DNA of 64,000 nt from GCA-2746365 sp963711255 (GTDB lineage Bacteria; Pseudomonadota; Gammaproteobacteria; SZUA-229): assembly GCA_963711255.1 (NCBI GenBank), contig CAVQDO010000035.1, positions 124,001 to 188,000 on the forward strand, written 5' to 3'. Both the position numbers and the translations under genes were made by a program. Below are positions 19,299 to 27,215 of the stretch, piece after piece. The stretch's first letter is position 1. The number at the start of each line of letters is the position of its first letter. The notes beneath the pieces are model-generated. The model was not told the DNA's origin and did not search any database. It was given only the letters and a program-made list of their open reading frames with translations.

Positions 19299-20036
19299 AT
19301 GTGGAACTGGATACAACGATTTTCATCGCCTAAATATTTTTACGGTATGTCAGCTGTTTTAATCCCGTGGTTTGCCATTAGCGCCGCACTTATCGGGATT
19401 TATGGTCTGTACCTGGGCCTGTTCGTGGCGCCGACTGATTACCAGCAGGGTGAAAGCTACCGAATTATCTTTATCCATGTGCCCGCCGCCTGGATGTCAT
19501 TGTTTATCTACATGGTAATGGCGTGTTCTGCTGCGATTGGCATCATCTGGCAGATACGGCTGGCTGATATGGTGGCCGCAGCCAGTGCGCCGATTGGTGC
19601 TTCCTTTACATTCCTGGCACTGGTTACCGGTTCGCTGTGGGGCAAACCAATGTGGGGCGCCTACTGGGTGTGGGATGCACGCTTAACCTCTGAGCTGATT
19701 TTACTGTTTTTATATTTTGGTTATATGGCGCTGCAGTCAGCGATTGAAGATCAGCGCAGTGCGGATAAGGCGAGCGGCCTGCTGGCTATTGTTGGTGTAG
19801 TGAACATTCCGATTATTCATTACTCGGTTGAGTGGTGGAATACTTTGCACCAGGGCGCTACCGTGGCAAAATTTGACAAGCCATCAATGCACATTGATAT
19901 GTTAATACCGCTGTTATTGATGGCGCTGGCATTCAAGCTGTTTTATGCCGCACTGGTTCTGGTAAGAACCCGCAACGAAGCGTTATACCGCGACCGCAAT
20001 CGGCGCTGGGTTAGAGAGTTAATTGGGAAACTGTGA
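19299..20036 (+). CDS. ccmC: Haem-handling protein CcmC
   Basis: CcmC loads haem onto CcmE at the periplasmic face. The 245-residue protein has six membrane helices and the tryptophan-rich signature WGAYWVWDARLTSELILLF of the haem-handling protein family. Flanking histidines (IFIHVPAAWMS and IHYSVEWWNTLHQG) are the expected haem ligands. It follows ccmB by 28 bases. Confidence 0.96.
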   Translation: MWNWIQRFSSPKYFYGMSAVLIPWFAISAALIGIYGLYLGLFVAPTDYQQGESYRIIFIHVPAAWMSLFIYMVMACSAAIGIIWQIRLADMVAAASAPIGASFTFLALVTGSLWGKPMWGAYWVWDARLTSELILLFLYFGYMALQSAIEDQRSADKASGLLAIVGVVNIPIIHYSVEWWNTLHQGATVAKFDKPSMHIDMLIPLLLMALAFKLFYAALVLVRTRNEALYRDRNRRWVRELIGKL

Positions 20037-20052
20037 TGAGTAAGGTTTAGTT

Positions 20053-20238
20053 ATGGACTGGTCAGAATTTTTTAATATGGGCGGATACGCCTTTTATGTC
20101 TGGACCTCATATGGCCTGACTTTTATTGTTGTTGTTGCCAACATTGTGTCGCCTATACTGCAACGCCGAAAGGTAATTGCCAGGATCAGGCGCACCCTTA
20201 AACGTGAACAAATCGAGTTGCAGAATAAATCTGCATAA
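20053..20238 (+). CDS. ccmD: Haem exporter accessory protein CcmD
   Basis: This is a short, single-span membrane protein of 61 residues. The helix (residues about 12-33) begins GGYAFYVWTSYGLTFIVVVAN and is followed by a basic cytoplasmic tail RRKVIARIRRTLKREQ. CcmD is needed for release of holo-CcmE from the CcmABC complex. Size, topology and position between ccmC and ccmE support the call. Confidence 0.92.
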   Translation: MDWSEFFNMGGYAFYVWTSYGLTFIVVVANIVSPILQRRKVIARIRRTLKREQIELQNKSA

Positions 20239-20262
20239 GTTAAGTAAGCAAAGTAAGTCATT

Positions 20263-20715
20263 ATGAATAAAAGAAGCCGTCGTAAAGTATTAGTAATCGC
20301 CGTTGTATTTGGTGTCGCAATTGCAACCGTATTAGGTTTAACCGCTTTTGAAGAAAACCTGCTGTATTTTTACAGCCCAACACAGGTGAAAGCGGGCGAA
20401 GCACCGGATAATCACTCATTCCGTGTTGGTGGACTGGTGGTTGCCGGCTCCGTTATCCGTGATGAAAACAGTTTGAAGATACTGTTTGATGTCACCGATA
20501 ATACGGAAATTATGACCGTTGAATACACGGGAATTTTGCCGGACCTGTTTCGTGAAGGGCAGGGTATTGTCGCCATGGGAAACTTTGGGCAGGACGGCAA
20601 GTTTGTCGCTGAAGAAGTACTGGCAAAGCATGATGAAAATTATATGCCACCCGAAGTTGCGGCTGCGCTGAAAGAAGCCGAGGCCGCGGCGAAGTTAAAA
20701 GCTGTTAGCAATTAA
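20263..20715 (+). CDS. ccmE: Haem chaperone CcmE
   Basis: CcmE carries haem covalently between CcmC and the CcmF/H lyase. The 150-residue protein has a basic N-terminus (MNKRSRRKVL), one membrane anchor and a periplasmic OB-fold beta-barrel. The segment VLAKHDENYMP carries the haem-attachment histidine and the nearby tyrosine of the HxxxY motif. The C-terminal tail is Ala/Glu/Lys-rich and probably flexible. Confidence 0.95.
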   Translation: MNKRSRRKVLVIAVVFGVAIATVLGLTAFEENLLYFYSPTQVKAGEAPDNHSFRVGGLVVAGSVIRDENSLKILFDVTDNTEIMTVEYTGILPDLFREGQGIVAMGNFGQDGKFVAEEVLAKHDENYMPPEVAAALKEAEAAAKLKAVSN

Positions 20716-20746
20716 GTAAAACTAATTCACACAACCGAGAACAATT

Positions 20747-22711
20747 ATGATTCCTGAGCTTGGACATTTTGCCCTGATTATTGCCTTTGCGGTGTCGATC
20801 ATACAAAGCGTTGTGCCACTGGTTGGTGCAGCAAGGAATGATACCGCGCTGATCGCGATGGCGAGACCGGCAGCACTGGCACAGCTGCTGTTTGTTGGCC
20901 TGGCTTACGCGGCACTAACGCATGCATTCATCGTGCATGACTTTTCGGTGTTATATGTATCGCAGCATTCAAACCTGGTGCAGCCTTTGATGTATCGAAT
21001 TTCAGGTGTCTGGGGTTCCCATGAAGGCTCGCTGTTATTGTGGAGTTTGATTCTATCGCTGTGGACAATAGCCGTCGCCGTCTACAGTCGTAACCTGCCT
21101 GAAATATTAATGGCACGCGTGCTCGCGGTAATGGCAATGATTAGTACCGGCTTTCTTGCTTTTATGCTGTTCACTTCCAATCCGTTTGAACGAATTTTTC
21201 CAACACCATTAGACGGTAACGAACTTAATCCACTGCTACAGGATCCTGGCCTGGCGATACATCCGCCGATGCTTTATATGGGTTACGTCGGATTCTCAGT
21301 CGCCTTTGCATTTGCTGTTGCCGCTTTACTGGGTGGAAAACTGGATGCCACGTGGGCACGCTGGTCACGTCCGTGGACAACCATTGCCTGGAGTTTTCTG
21401 ACTTTTGGTATCGCATTGGGCAGCTGGTGGGCATATAACGAACTGGGCTGGGGCGGCTGGTGGTTCTGGGATCCGGTTGAAAACGCATCCTTTATGCCAT
21501 GGCTGGTCGGCACGGCCCTGATCCATTCACTGGCGAGTACAGAAAAGCGCGGCGTGTTTAAAAGCTGGACGGTGCTGCTGGCGATACTGGCTTTTTCATT
21601 AAGTTTACTTGGTACTTTCATCGTTCGTTCCGGCGTGCTGGTGTCGGTGCATGCCTTTGCTACCGACCCGGCGCGCGGTGTTTTTATCCTGGCCTTCCTT
21701 ATCGTGGTTGTCGGTGGTTCACTGGCGCTATATGCCTGGCGTTCAACAACCGTTATTAGTCATGGTCGCTTCCAGTGGTTCTCCCGTGAAACCGCGTTAT
21801 TGTTAAATAACATTATATTTTTAACCGCAGCGGCAGCGGTATTCGTTGGCACCATGTATCCACTGGTAGTTGATGCGTTTGGTCTTGGTAAAATTTCTGT
21901 CGGCCGGCCATACTTCGATACCATGTTCTCGCTGATCGCAATTCCATTATTACTGCTGTTAGGTGTTGGTCCGGCGATTCGCTGGAAAGGCGATAGCTGG
22001 ACACGAATCGCAAAAGCAGTTTCTTCATTTTTCGTGGTTTCGCTTGTGATAGGCCTGCTCCTGCCGTTCCTGATTGAAGACAAATTGAACATCGCGACCG
22101 GTCTGGGACTGGCGGCTGCGTTATGGGTATTTTTAATTACGCTTAAAGATATAGTCTCGCGCCTGCGGCGTAAAATGAAGCTGCCACTGGCCTATGTTGG
22201 CATGGTAATGGCGCATATCGGTGTGGCTATATTTGTTGCCGGTGTCACGGTGACCATGAGCTACAGTGAAGAAAAAGACTTATTGATGGTGCCGGGCAGC
22301 AGCTATGATATATCCGGATACGAGTTCCGCTTCAAAGGCACACGAAAGGTTCAGGGTGAAAACTATGTAGCCGATGAAGCCGTCATTGAAGTCTGGGCTG
22401 GTGATGAATTATCAGGCGAGCTGTTCCCGCAAAAAAGGGTATATAGCGGTAAGGGCAATCCAATGACGGAAGCGTCTATTGATAAAACCTTTACCCGCGA
22501 CCTGTATGCCGCACTGGGTGAAGAGCTTGGAAATGGCGCCTGGAGTATGCGGGTTTATTACAAACCGTTAATTCGCTGGATATGGTTAGGCACTCTCTTT
22601 ATGTCAATCGGTGGTGTGCTGGCGGTAAGTGACAGGCGCTATCGTCAAACAGTGGCTGAAAAAAGCAGGCAGAAAACCAGCGGCAATTTTCCTGCTGATA
22701 ACGCAGCATAA
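20747..22711 (+). CDS. ccmF: Cytochrome c haem lyase subunit CcmF
   Basis: The 654-residue polytopic protein attaches haem to apocytochromes together with CcmH and CcmI. The WWD domain GWGGWWFWDPVENASFMPW is present, as are conserved regions GSHEGSLLLW, PPMLYMGYVGF and FIVRSGVLVSVHAFA. The large periplasmic region near residues 500-620 precedes the last membrane helix (WIWLGTLFMSIGGVLAV). Length matches E. coli CcmF (647). Confidence 0.97.
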   Translation: MIPELGHFALIIAFAVSIIQSVVPLVGAARNDTALIAMARPAALAQLLFVGLAYAALTHAFIVHDFSVLYVSQHSNLVQPLMYRISGVWGSHEGSLLLWSLILSLWTIAVAVYSRNLPEILMARVLAVMAMISTGFLAFMLFTSNPFERIFPTPLDGNELNPLLQDPGLAIHPPMLYMGYVGFSVAFAFAVAALLGGKLDATWARWSRPWTTIAWSFLTFGIALGSWWAYNELGWGGWWFWDPVENASFMPWLVGTALIHSLASTEKRGVFKSWTVLLAILAFSLSLLGTFIVRSGVLVSVHAFATDPARGVFILAFLIVVVGGSLALYAWRSTTVISHGRFQWFSRETALLLNNIIFLTAAAAVFVGTMYPLVVDAFGLGKISVGRPYFDTMFSLIAIPLLLLLGVGPAIRWKGDSWTRIAKAVSSFFVVSLVIGLLLPFLIEDKLNIATGLGLAAALWVFLITLKDIVSRLRRKMKLPLAYVGMVMAHIGVAIFVAGVTVTMSYSEEKDLLMVPGSSYDISGYEFRFKGTRKVQGENYVADEAVIEVWAGDELSGELFPQKRVYSGKGNPMTEASIDKTFTRDLYAALGEELGNGAWSMRVYYKPLIRWIWLGTLFMSIGGVLAVSDRRYRQTVAEKSRQKTSGNFPADNAA

Positions 22712-22726
22712 AGATAAAAGATTTTT

Positions 22727-23266
22727 ATGGAAAATAATCAGCCCACTTTATTAAAACGCTTTATGCCGCTTATAGCTTTTGTTGTGCTAGTGGTGTTTTT
22801 AGCGATTGGTTTAACCCTGAATCCTCGAGAAGTGCCATCGCCATTAATTGGCAAGCCTGCACCGGCATTTGATTTGCCACTATTGTATAAAGACGGCAGG
22901 TTTACAGATAATGATTTAAAAGGGCATGTGACATTAATAAATGTCTGGGCTAGCTGGTGTTTTGCCTGCCGGCAGGAACATGAAACGGTTAAGTTTTTAA
23001 GCCGCGAAGGTGTTCGCATTATTGGCCTTAATTATAAAGATGAAACCGCTGATGCAAAAAACTGGCTGCAACGCTTAGGCAACCCTTACCAGTCTATTGC
23101 GGTCGATCGTGATGGTCGTATTGCGATTGACTGGGGTGTGTATGGTGCGCCGGAAACATTTCTTATTGATAAAGAGGGCATCATTCGCCATAAGGTGATC
23201 GGTCCTTTATCAGATAAGGAAAAATATAATGAACTAATGGCTGTAATGAACGGGCTGGCAAAATAG
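22727..23266 (+). CDS. ccmG: Periplasmic thiol:disulfide oxidoreductase CcmG (DsbE)
   Basis: CcmG keeps apocytochrome CxxCH cysteines reduced, using electrons from DsbD. The 179-residue protein has an N-terminal membrane anchor (residues about 12-28) and a thioredoxin fold. The active site is WASWCFACRQEH (CFAC), and the cis-proline region is GVYGAPETFLID. The length and the acidic GAPETF segment are typical of DsbE. Confidence 0.94.
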   Translation: MENNQPTLLKRFMPLIAFVVLVVFLAIGLTLNPREVPSPLIGKPAPAFDLPLLYKDGRFTDNDLKGHVTLINVWASWCFACRQEHETVKFLSREGVRIIGLNYKDETADAKNWLQRLGNPYQSIAVDRDGRIAIDWGVYGAPETFLIDKEGIIRHKVIGPLSDKEKYNELMAVMNGLAK

Positions 23267-23277
23267 GTTTTATTTTT

Positions 23278-23760
23278 ATGAGTAAAATAATTTTATTTTT
23301 ATTGGCTGTAGTTTCGTTTAACGCCGTTGGCGCGCCGATTGAAACCTTCAAGTTTGAGTCTAAAGAAACAGAAAAAGTTTTTCACAAGCTAAGTGATGAG
23401 CTTCGCTGCCTGGTGTGCCAAAACCAGAATATTGCGGAGTCCAATGCTGAGCTGGCAAAAGATTTACGGCTTGAAATGTATAACATGCTGATGCAGGGAA
23501 AATCAGAGGATGAGATAGTTGATTTCATGGTTCAGCGTTATGGTGATTATGTTTTATATCGCCCGCCTTTTAAACCATTGACCTGGCTGCTATGGTTTGG
23601 CCCGGTCCTGATATTTGCTTTTGGCCTGGTATTTGTGGTGCGTTACATCCGATCACAATCGCCACAGGCCCAGGATATCGGCATGAGCGAAGAAGACATT
23701 GAACGCATTAAAAATTTACATGCAGACCAGCAATCAGTGAAACAGGAAAATAAAGAATAA
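23278..23760 (+). CDS. ccmH: Cytochrome c maturation thioreductase CcmH (CycL type)
   Basis: This 160-residue protein has a signal peptide and the LRCLVCQNQNIAESNAELA motif, in which the two cysteines reduce the apocytochrome haem-binding site. A membrane helix near residues 103-122 anchors the protein. It corresponds to the N-terminal half of E. coli CcmH. The C-terminal half is the separate ccmI, whose start overlaps this stop codon by one base (TAATG). Confidence 0.94.
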   Translation: MSKIILFLLAVVSFNAVGAPIETFKFESKETEKVFHKLSDELRCLVCQNQNIAESNAELAKDLRLEMYNMLMQGKSEDEIVDFMVQRYGDYVLYRPPFKPLTWLLWFGPVLIFAFGLVFVVRYIRSQSPQAQDIGMSEEDIERIKNLHADQQSVKQENKE

Positions 23761-25100
23761 TGAATATTACGTTTTGGATCCTGCTGATCCTGTTGTTATT
23801 GCTTGCGATTGGCATGCTGGTGTACCCGATATTAAAAGTTCGTCAGTCTTCAAGTCTTGCCTATAAAGAAAGTAATCTGCTGATCAATGAAGAAAAGATA
23901 AAGGAGCTTGATCTTGACCTGAAAGAAGGTCGTATTGATCAGGGCTTTTATAAAGCAGCACGCGAGGAACTGGATAAAGAACTGTTAATCGATATACCAG
24001 CAGTAAGCAGCGAGAATTCCGCGCTACATTATGCCGGCAGTGCGCAAAGACATCCTGCGCTTGCTTTAATGATAACTGTATTTGTTCCCATGCTTGCGCT
24101 GTTGCTTTATCTGCAATTGGGAATGCACTCGGCCAGTGACGATGCGTTCATTGCCAGTCAGAAAGTACCACAACAACAATCAACGCAACAGCAATCCGTT
24201 GAAGACATGACGCGCCAGCTTGAAGCCAAGATTGAAAAAGAAGGTGGCAGCGTTCAGGAATGGACAATGCTTGGTCGCGCGCACAAATATAGCGGCAACA
24301 ATGAACTGGCGGCGAAAGCATTTGCTGTCGCGCTGGAAAAAGATTCCAGTAATGCACAGCTGATGCTTGAACAGGCAGAAGTGCTGGCGTTACAGAATAA
24401 CCGGGTGTTTAGTGAAGAAGCGCGAGCACTGGTATTAAATGCGCTGGCGCTTGAGCCGGCGAATGCGAACACATTATGGTTTGCCGGTGTTGCAGAATAT
24501 CAGTATGGAAACTTTCATAAAGCTATTGATCATCTGATACAGTTACTGCCACTGGCGATGGGCGAAGAAGAGGTGATGAAGTCGATAGTGTCAATCGTTG
24601 CGAAGTCCCGCCAGGAATTAGTTGCTGCTGGTGAAGAAATGCCGGAACTTGAAGAAATGTTAGGTATCAAAGCGATGACAGCAGAGGCTGCAGTAACTGA
24701 CGATGTAGCGGCTAACTCAGGTGCGGACACAACAGATGCCGCTTCTGCATCTGCAACCAGTATCCAGGTTGCAGTGGATGTAAATGATGATGTCAGGCAA
24801 AAGTTTAATGCGAATGATATAGTCTTTGTTTATGCTAAAGCTAGCAAGGGCCCTAGAATGCCACTTGCAGTGCAGCGTATAACACTGGGTTCATTGCCTG
24901 CGACCGTGACTCTGGATGATAGTATGGCGATGGTAGAAGGAATGAACATCAGTGCCTATGAGCAGTTACAGATATCTGCTCGAATAAGCAAGTCGGCATC
25001 TGCCATCGCACAAAGCGGAGATTATATCGGGCAGATGAATATCGATAGTAAAAATGTAAAATCAGCGTTAAATATTATTATTGATACCGTAGTTCCCTAA
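23760..25100 (+). CDS. ccmI: Apocytochrome chaperone CcmI (CycH type)
   Basis: The 446-residue protein has two membrane helices, at residues about 4-22 and 100-120, separated by a cytoplasmic coiled-coil stretch (LINEEKIKELDLDLKEGRIDQ). A periplasmic TPR region follows (EWTMLGRAHKYSGNNELAAKA, ALEPANANTLWFAGVAEYQ). An Ala/Thr/Asp-rich linker leads to a C-terminal beta domain (IQVAVDVNDDVRQKFN...). CcmI binds apocytochrome C-termini and presents them to CcmFH. The gene completes an uninterrupted ccmABCDEFGHI set. Confidence 0.93.
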   Translation: MNITFWILLILLLLLAIGMLVYPILKVRQSSSLAYKESNLLINEEKIKELDLDLKEGRIDQGFYKAAREELDKELLIDIPAVSSENSALHYAGSAQRHPALALMITVFVPMLALLLYLQLGMHSASDDAFIASQKVPQQQSTQQQSVEDMTRQLEAKIEKEGGSVQEWTMLGRAHKYSGNNELAAKAFAVALEKDSSNAQLMLEQAEVLALQNNRVFSEEARALVLNALALEPANANTLWFAGVAEYQYGNFHKAIDHLIQLLPLAMGEEEVMKSIVSIVAKSRQELVAAGEEMPELEEMLGIKAMTAEAAVTDDVAANSGADTTDAASASATSIQVAVDVNDDVRQKFNANDIVFVYAKASKGPRMPLAVQRITLGSLPATVTLDDSMAMVEGMNISAYEQLQISARISKSASAIAQSGDYIGQMNIDSKNVKSALNIIIDTVVP

Positions 25101-25133
25101 TTTAAACGACATAATTGTATAGATGGAGATAGT

Positions 25134-25775
25134 ATGAAAAAGTTATTGGTGAGTTTACTGTTAATTGTAAATGCAGCTTTTTTACCGGCAACAGCCCAGT
25201 CAGCGGCCCAGGATGAAAATTTTAAAGCCGGAGTTCACTATAAAGAACTGGGCCTGCCTGCATCTGGTTCTGCTGATAATGTCGAAGTGCTTGAATTTTT
25301 CTGGTATGGCTGCCCGCACTGCTATACATTTGAGCCTTATATTAATGGCTGGAAAAAAACTATGCCGGCTGGCGTTTCATTTTCTCGTGTTCCTGCAATA
25401 TTCCGTCCTGACTGGGAAGTGCAGGCGCGAACCTATTACGCGTTAAGCAACATGGGTGTGATTGAAGATATACACGGTAAAATTTTCAGTGCTATGCATA
25501 AGGATAAGAAACGATTAGATAAAAAGGATTTGCTAATTGACTTTGTTGTTAGTAATGGCGTCGACAGGAATAAGTTTCTTGAAGAGTACAAGTCGTTCAG
25601 CGTCGATAGTATGGTGAGAAAGTCGAAAAAGAAACAAACGGCTTACCAGATACAGGGAGTCCCCTCGCTTGTCATAAATGGCAAATACCTGACCAGTGGC
25701 TCAATGGCCGGTTCCTATGACAATATGGTGAAAATCATTAATCATCTAATTGCTAAGGAAAAAGCGGCGAAATAA
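25134..25775 (+). CDS. dsbA: Periplasmic thiol:disulfide interchange protein DsbA
   Basis: The 213-residue precursor has a signal peptide ending around ATAQSA and a thioredoxin-like domain with an inserted helical region. The active site is FFWYGCPHCYTFEPY (CPHC), and the cis-Pro loop is IQGVPSLVINGKY. DsbA introduces disulfides into exported proteins. It follows ccmI by 33 bases, so it probably shares the ccm transcript and links cysteine oxidation to c-type cytochrome assembly. Confidence 0.95.
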   Translation: MKKLLVSLLLIVNAAFLPATAQSAAQDENFKAGVHYKELGLPASGSADNVEVLEFFWYGCPHCYTFEPYINGWKKTMPAGVSFSRVPAIFRPDWEVQARTYYALSNMGVIEDIHGKIFSAMHKDKKRLDKKDLLIDFVVSNGVDRNKFLEEYKSFSVDSMVRKSKKKQTAYQIQGVPSLVINGKYLTSGSMAGSYDNMVKIINHLIAKEKAAK

Positions 25776-25855
25776 TATGGCTGTATATTAGCGCTGGGAG
25801 CGCAGCGGGCTTTTAATGTGATGGATTTAACAGCTTCGACAAAAAGCCTGATTAT

Positions 25856-25874
25856 TTGGCTAATATTTAGCCAA
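25856..25874. other. AT-rich inverted repeat upstream of the LPP20 lipoprotein gene
   Basis: TTGGCTAA (25856-25863) and TTAGCCAA (25867-25874) form a perfect eight-base inverted repeat around TAT. It lies in the 169-base spacer between dsbA and the lipoprotein gene. It could be a regulator site or a weak transcript-end hairpin, but the sequence does not decide which. Confidence 0.4.
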
Positions 25875-25959
25875 TAAAAATTGCAACCGGTATTAAACTC
25901 GGTTATCTTTAATATCACGATATTACATACAATGAAGAATAAATTTGGGAGATGATGAT

Positions 25960-26550
25960 ATGAATTTCAGAACAGGATTATTTGGCAGCAGTATAGCGGT
26001 AGCAGCATTAATGTTATCAGCCTGTAGTGGTTCAGAGGTAAAAGAAGCTCAACATGATTGTGTATTCCCGGATGCGCCATCAGCCGGTGCGCCTGGCTGG
26101 ATTTGTGATGAGCCCGTAGAAGGTATTCAAGTATCAGCCGTAGGTGTTGCTGAAAAGTCAGCGGCAGGTCACAGTTTCATGAAAAACATGGCAGCAACAG
26201 ATGCACGTGTTCAGCTGGCACAGGCAATGAAAGTACATGTACAGAACATGGTTAAGCAATATGCAGAAACCACCGGTGCGGCAGATTCTGAAACCGTTGA
26301 TAAAGTAAATACATCGGTGACCAAACAGATAACGGATGAAACACTGATTGGTACAAAAATATTCAAAACACGCACCAGCCCAAGTGGTACTTTGTACGTA
26401 CTGTTAGGCATGGATGGATCGGTAGCGGCCCAGGCCACAGAAAATGCACTTAAAACCAGCATGAATAATGACAAAGCATTATGGCAGCAGTTTAAAGCGC
26501 AAAAAGGACAGGACGAGCTGGCAGCTTCGATAGCGAATATGAAGCAGTAA
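25960..26550 (+). CDS. LPP20-family outer-membrane lipoprotein
   Basis: This 196-residue lipoprotein has a signal peptide ending in the lipobox LSAC (Cys about 22), so it should be lipidated. The mature part has GWICDEPVEGIQVSAVGVAEKSAAG followed by an amphipathic helix and a segment TLYVLLGMD. That is the pattern of the LPP20 fold (Helicobacter Lpp20, Vibrio FlgP relatives). I use the ATG at 25960, preceded by GGGAG; a TTG at 25945 would add five acidic residues. The role is unknown. The next gene downstream is a secreted transglutaminase-like protein, and homologues of the two may work together in the envelope. Confidence 0.75.
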   Translation: MNFRTGLFGSSIAVAALMLSACSGSEVKEAQHDCVFPDAPSAGAPGWICDEPVEGIQVSAVGVAEKSAAGHSFMKNMAATDARVQLAQAMKVHVQNMVKQYAETTGAADSETVDKVNTSVTKQITDETLIGTKIFKTRTSPSGTLYVLLGMDGSVAAQATENALKTSMNNDKALWQQFKAQKGQDELAASIANMKQ

Positions 26551-26573
26551 TATCTTGTTCAGACTGTTATATA

Positions 26574-26609
26574 AACCGGTTTTCCGTTAACACGGTGACC
26601 GGTTTTTTT
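26574..26609 (+). terminator. Intrinsic terminator after the LPP20 lipoprotein gene
   Basis: AACCGGT (26574-26580) pairs with ACCGGTT (26598-26604), and an inner CCGT/ACGG pair lengthens the stem. A T-run follows. The 52-bp repeat array begins at the last base of this terminator. Confidence 0.8.
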
Positions 26610-26856
26610 ATGTCCAAGGATGGACGGTATTCCGCAAGGAGCCAAGGAGGGCGGTGCGGTTATGTCCAAGGATGGACGGTATTCCGCAAGGAGCCAAGGA
26701 GGGCGGTGCGGTTATGTCCAAGGATGGACGGTATTCCGCAAGGAGCCAAGGAGGGCGGTGCGGTTATGTCCAAGGATGGACGGTATTCCGCAAGGAGCCA
26801 AGGAGGGCGGTGCGGTTATGTCCAGGGATGGACGGTATTCCGCAAGGAGCCAGTGA
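26609..26856 (+). repeat. 52-bp tandem repeat array, 4.8 copies (array 1)
   Basis: Units begin at 26609, 26661, 26713, 26765 and 26817. The first four are identical as read. The last has one change (TCCAGGG for TCCAAGG) and is truncated after about 40 bases. Each unit starts TATGTCCAAGGATGGACGG, contains the near-palindrome GTCCAAGGATGGAC, and ends with AAGGAGGGCGGTGCGGT. Each junction therefore places a strong Shine-Dalgarno (AAGGAGG) about 10 bases before an ATG. Because 52 is not a multiple of three, successive units are read in different frames. A second, inverted array lies at 35587-35710. The units abut without spacers, so this is not CRISPR. The 353-base spacer from 26551 to 26903 holds only this array and the terminator before it. 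Confidence 0.95.
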
Positions 26857-26903
26857 AGGCTTTATAGTAATGCACATTATTAATGTAGAGAAGGATAATA
26901 AAA

Positions 26904-27215
26904 GTGAATAAATTTATTGTTAGCTGTTTGCTCCTGAGCCTTATCTCTTCCGGCGCTGCTGCGAATGATTTTCAGCAATGGCTGCAACAGCAGTCACAGG
27001 GTGTGCAGGCGCAGAAAGACGAGTTTAAAGCGTATAAAGATAAACGTGATAAAGAATTCACCAGTTTTTTAAAATCCCAGTGGAAAGCGGTAGATATTGT
27101 AAAAGGCGAGGTCAGAGATGAAGAGCCCAAGCCGGATGTCATGCCGTTAGCACCGCCGGAGCCCGTGGTCATCGCCGACACCGCAAGTGAAAAAGCCGGA
27201 ATTAGAGAAAGTTAA
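26904..27215 (+). CDS. N-terminal part of a secreted transglutaminase-like protein (frame-disrupted)
   Basis: A 103-residue frame begins with a clear signal peptide (MNKFIVSCLLLSLISSGAAA) and a charged helical segment (QKDEFKAYKDKRDKEFTSFL). It then has a proline-rich stretch (EEPKPDVMPLAPPEPVV) and stops at 27213-27215. The following frame (27187-28380) opens with a matching Pro/Val/Lys-rich stretch but has no signal peptide. The simplest reading is that both belong to one gene, with a one-base shift near 27180-27190. The start has a plausible ribosome binding site (GAGAAGG) and lies after the 52-bp repeat array. Confidence 0.65.
   Translation: MNKFIVSCLLLSLISSGAAANDFQQWLQQQSQGVQAQKDEFKAYKDKRDKEFTSFLKSQWKAVDIVKGEVRDEEPKPDVMPLAPPEPVVIADTASEKAGIRES

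Noticed and set aside
26609..26856. CRISPR array
   Set aside because: The units are adjacent with no unique spacers between them and no cas genes are nearby.
26595..26911. Three overlapping reading frames of 78-90 residues through the tandem repeats
   Set aside because: They arise because the 52-base unit has no stop codon in any forward frame. Composition is repetitive, there is no family pattern, and the frames overlap one another. I report the array as a repeat and raise translation only as a question.
27175..27195. Programmed -1 frameshift at GAAAAAG in the transglutaminase-like gene
   Set aside because: The catalytic frame is +1 relative to the signal-peptide frame, so a -1 slip would not join them. 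No downstream pseudoknot is apparent.
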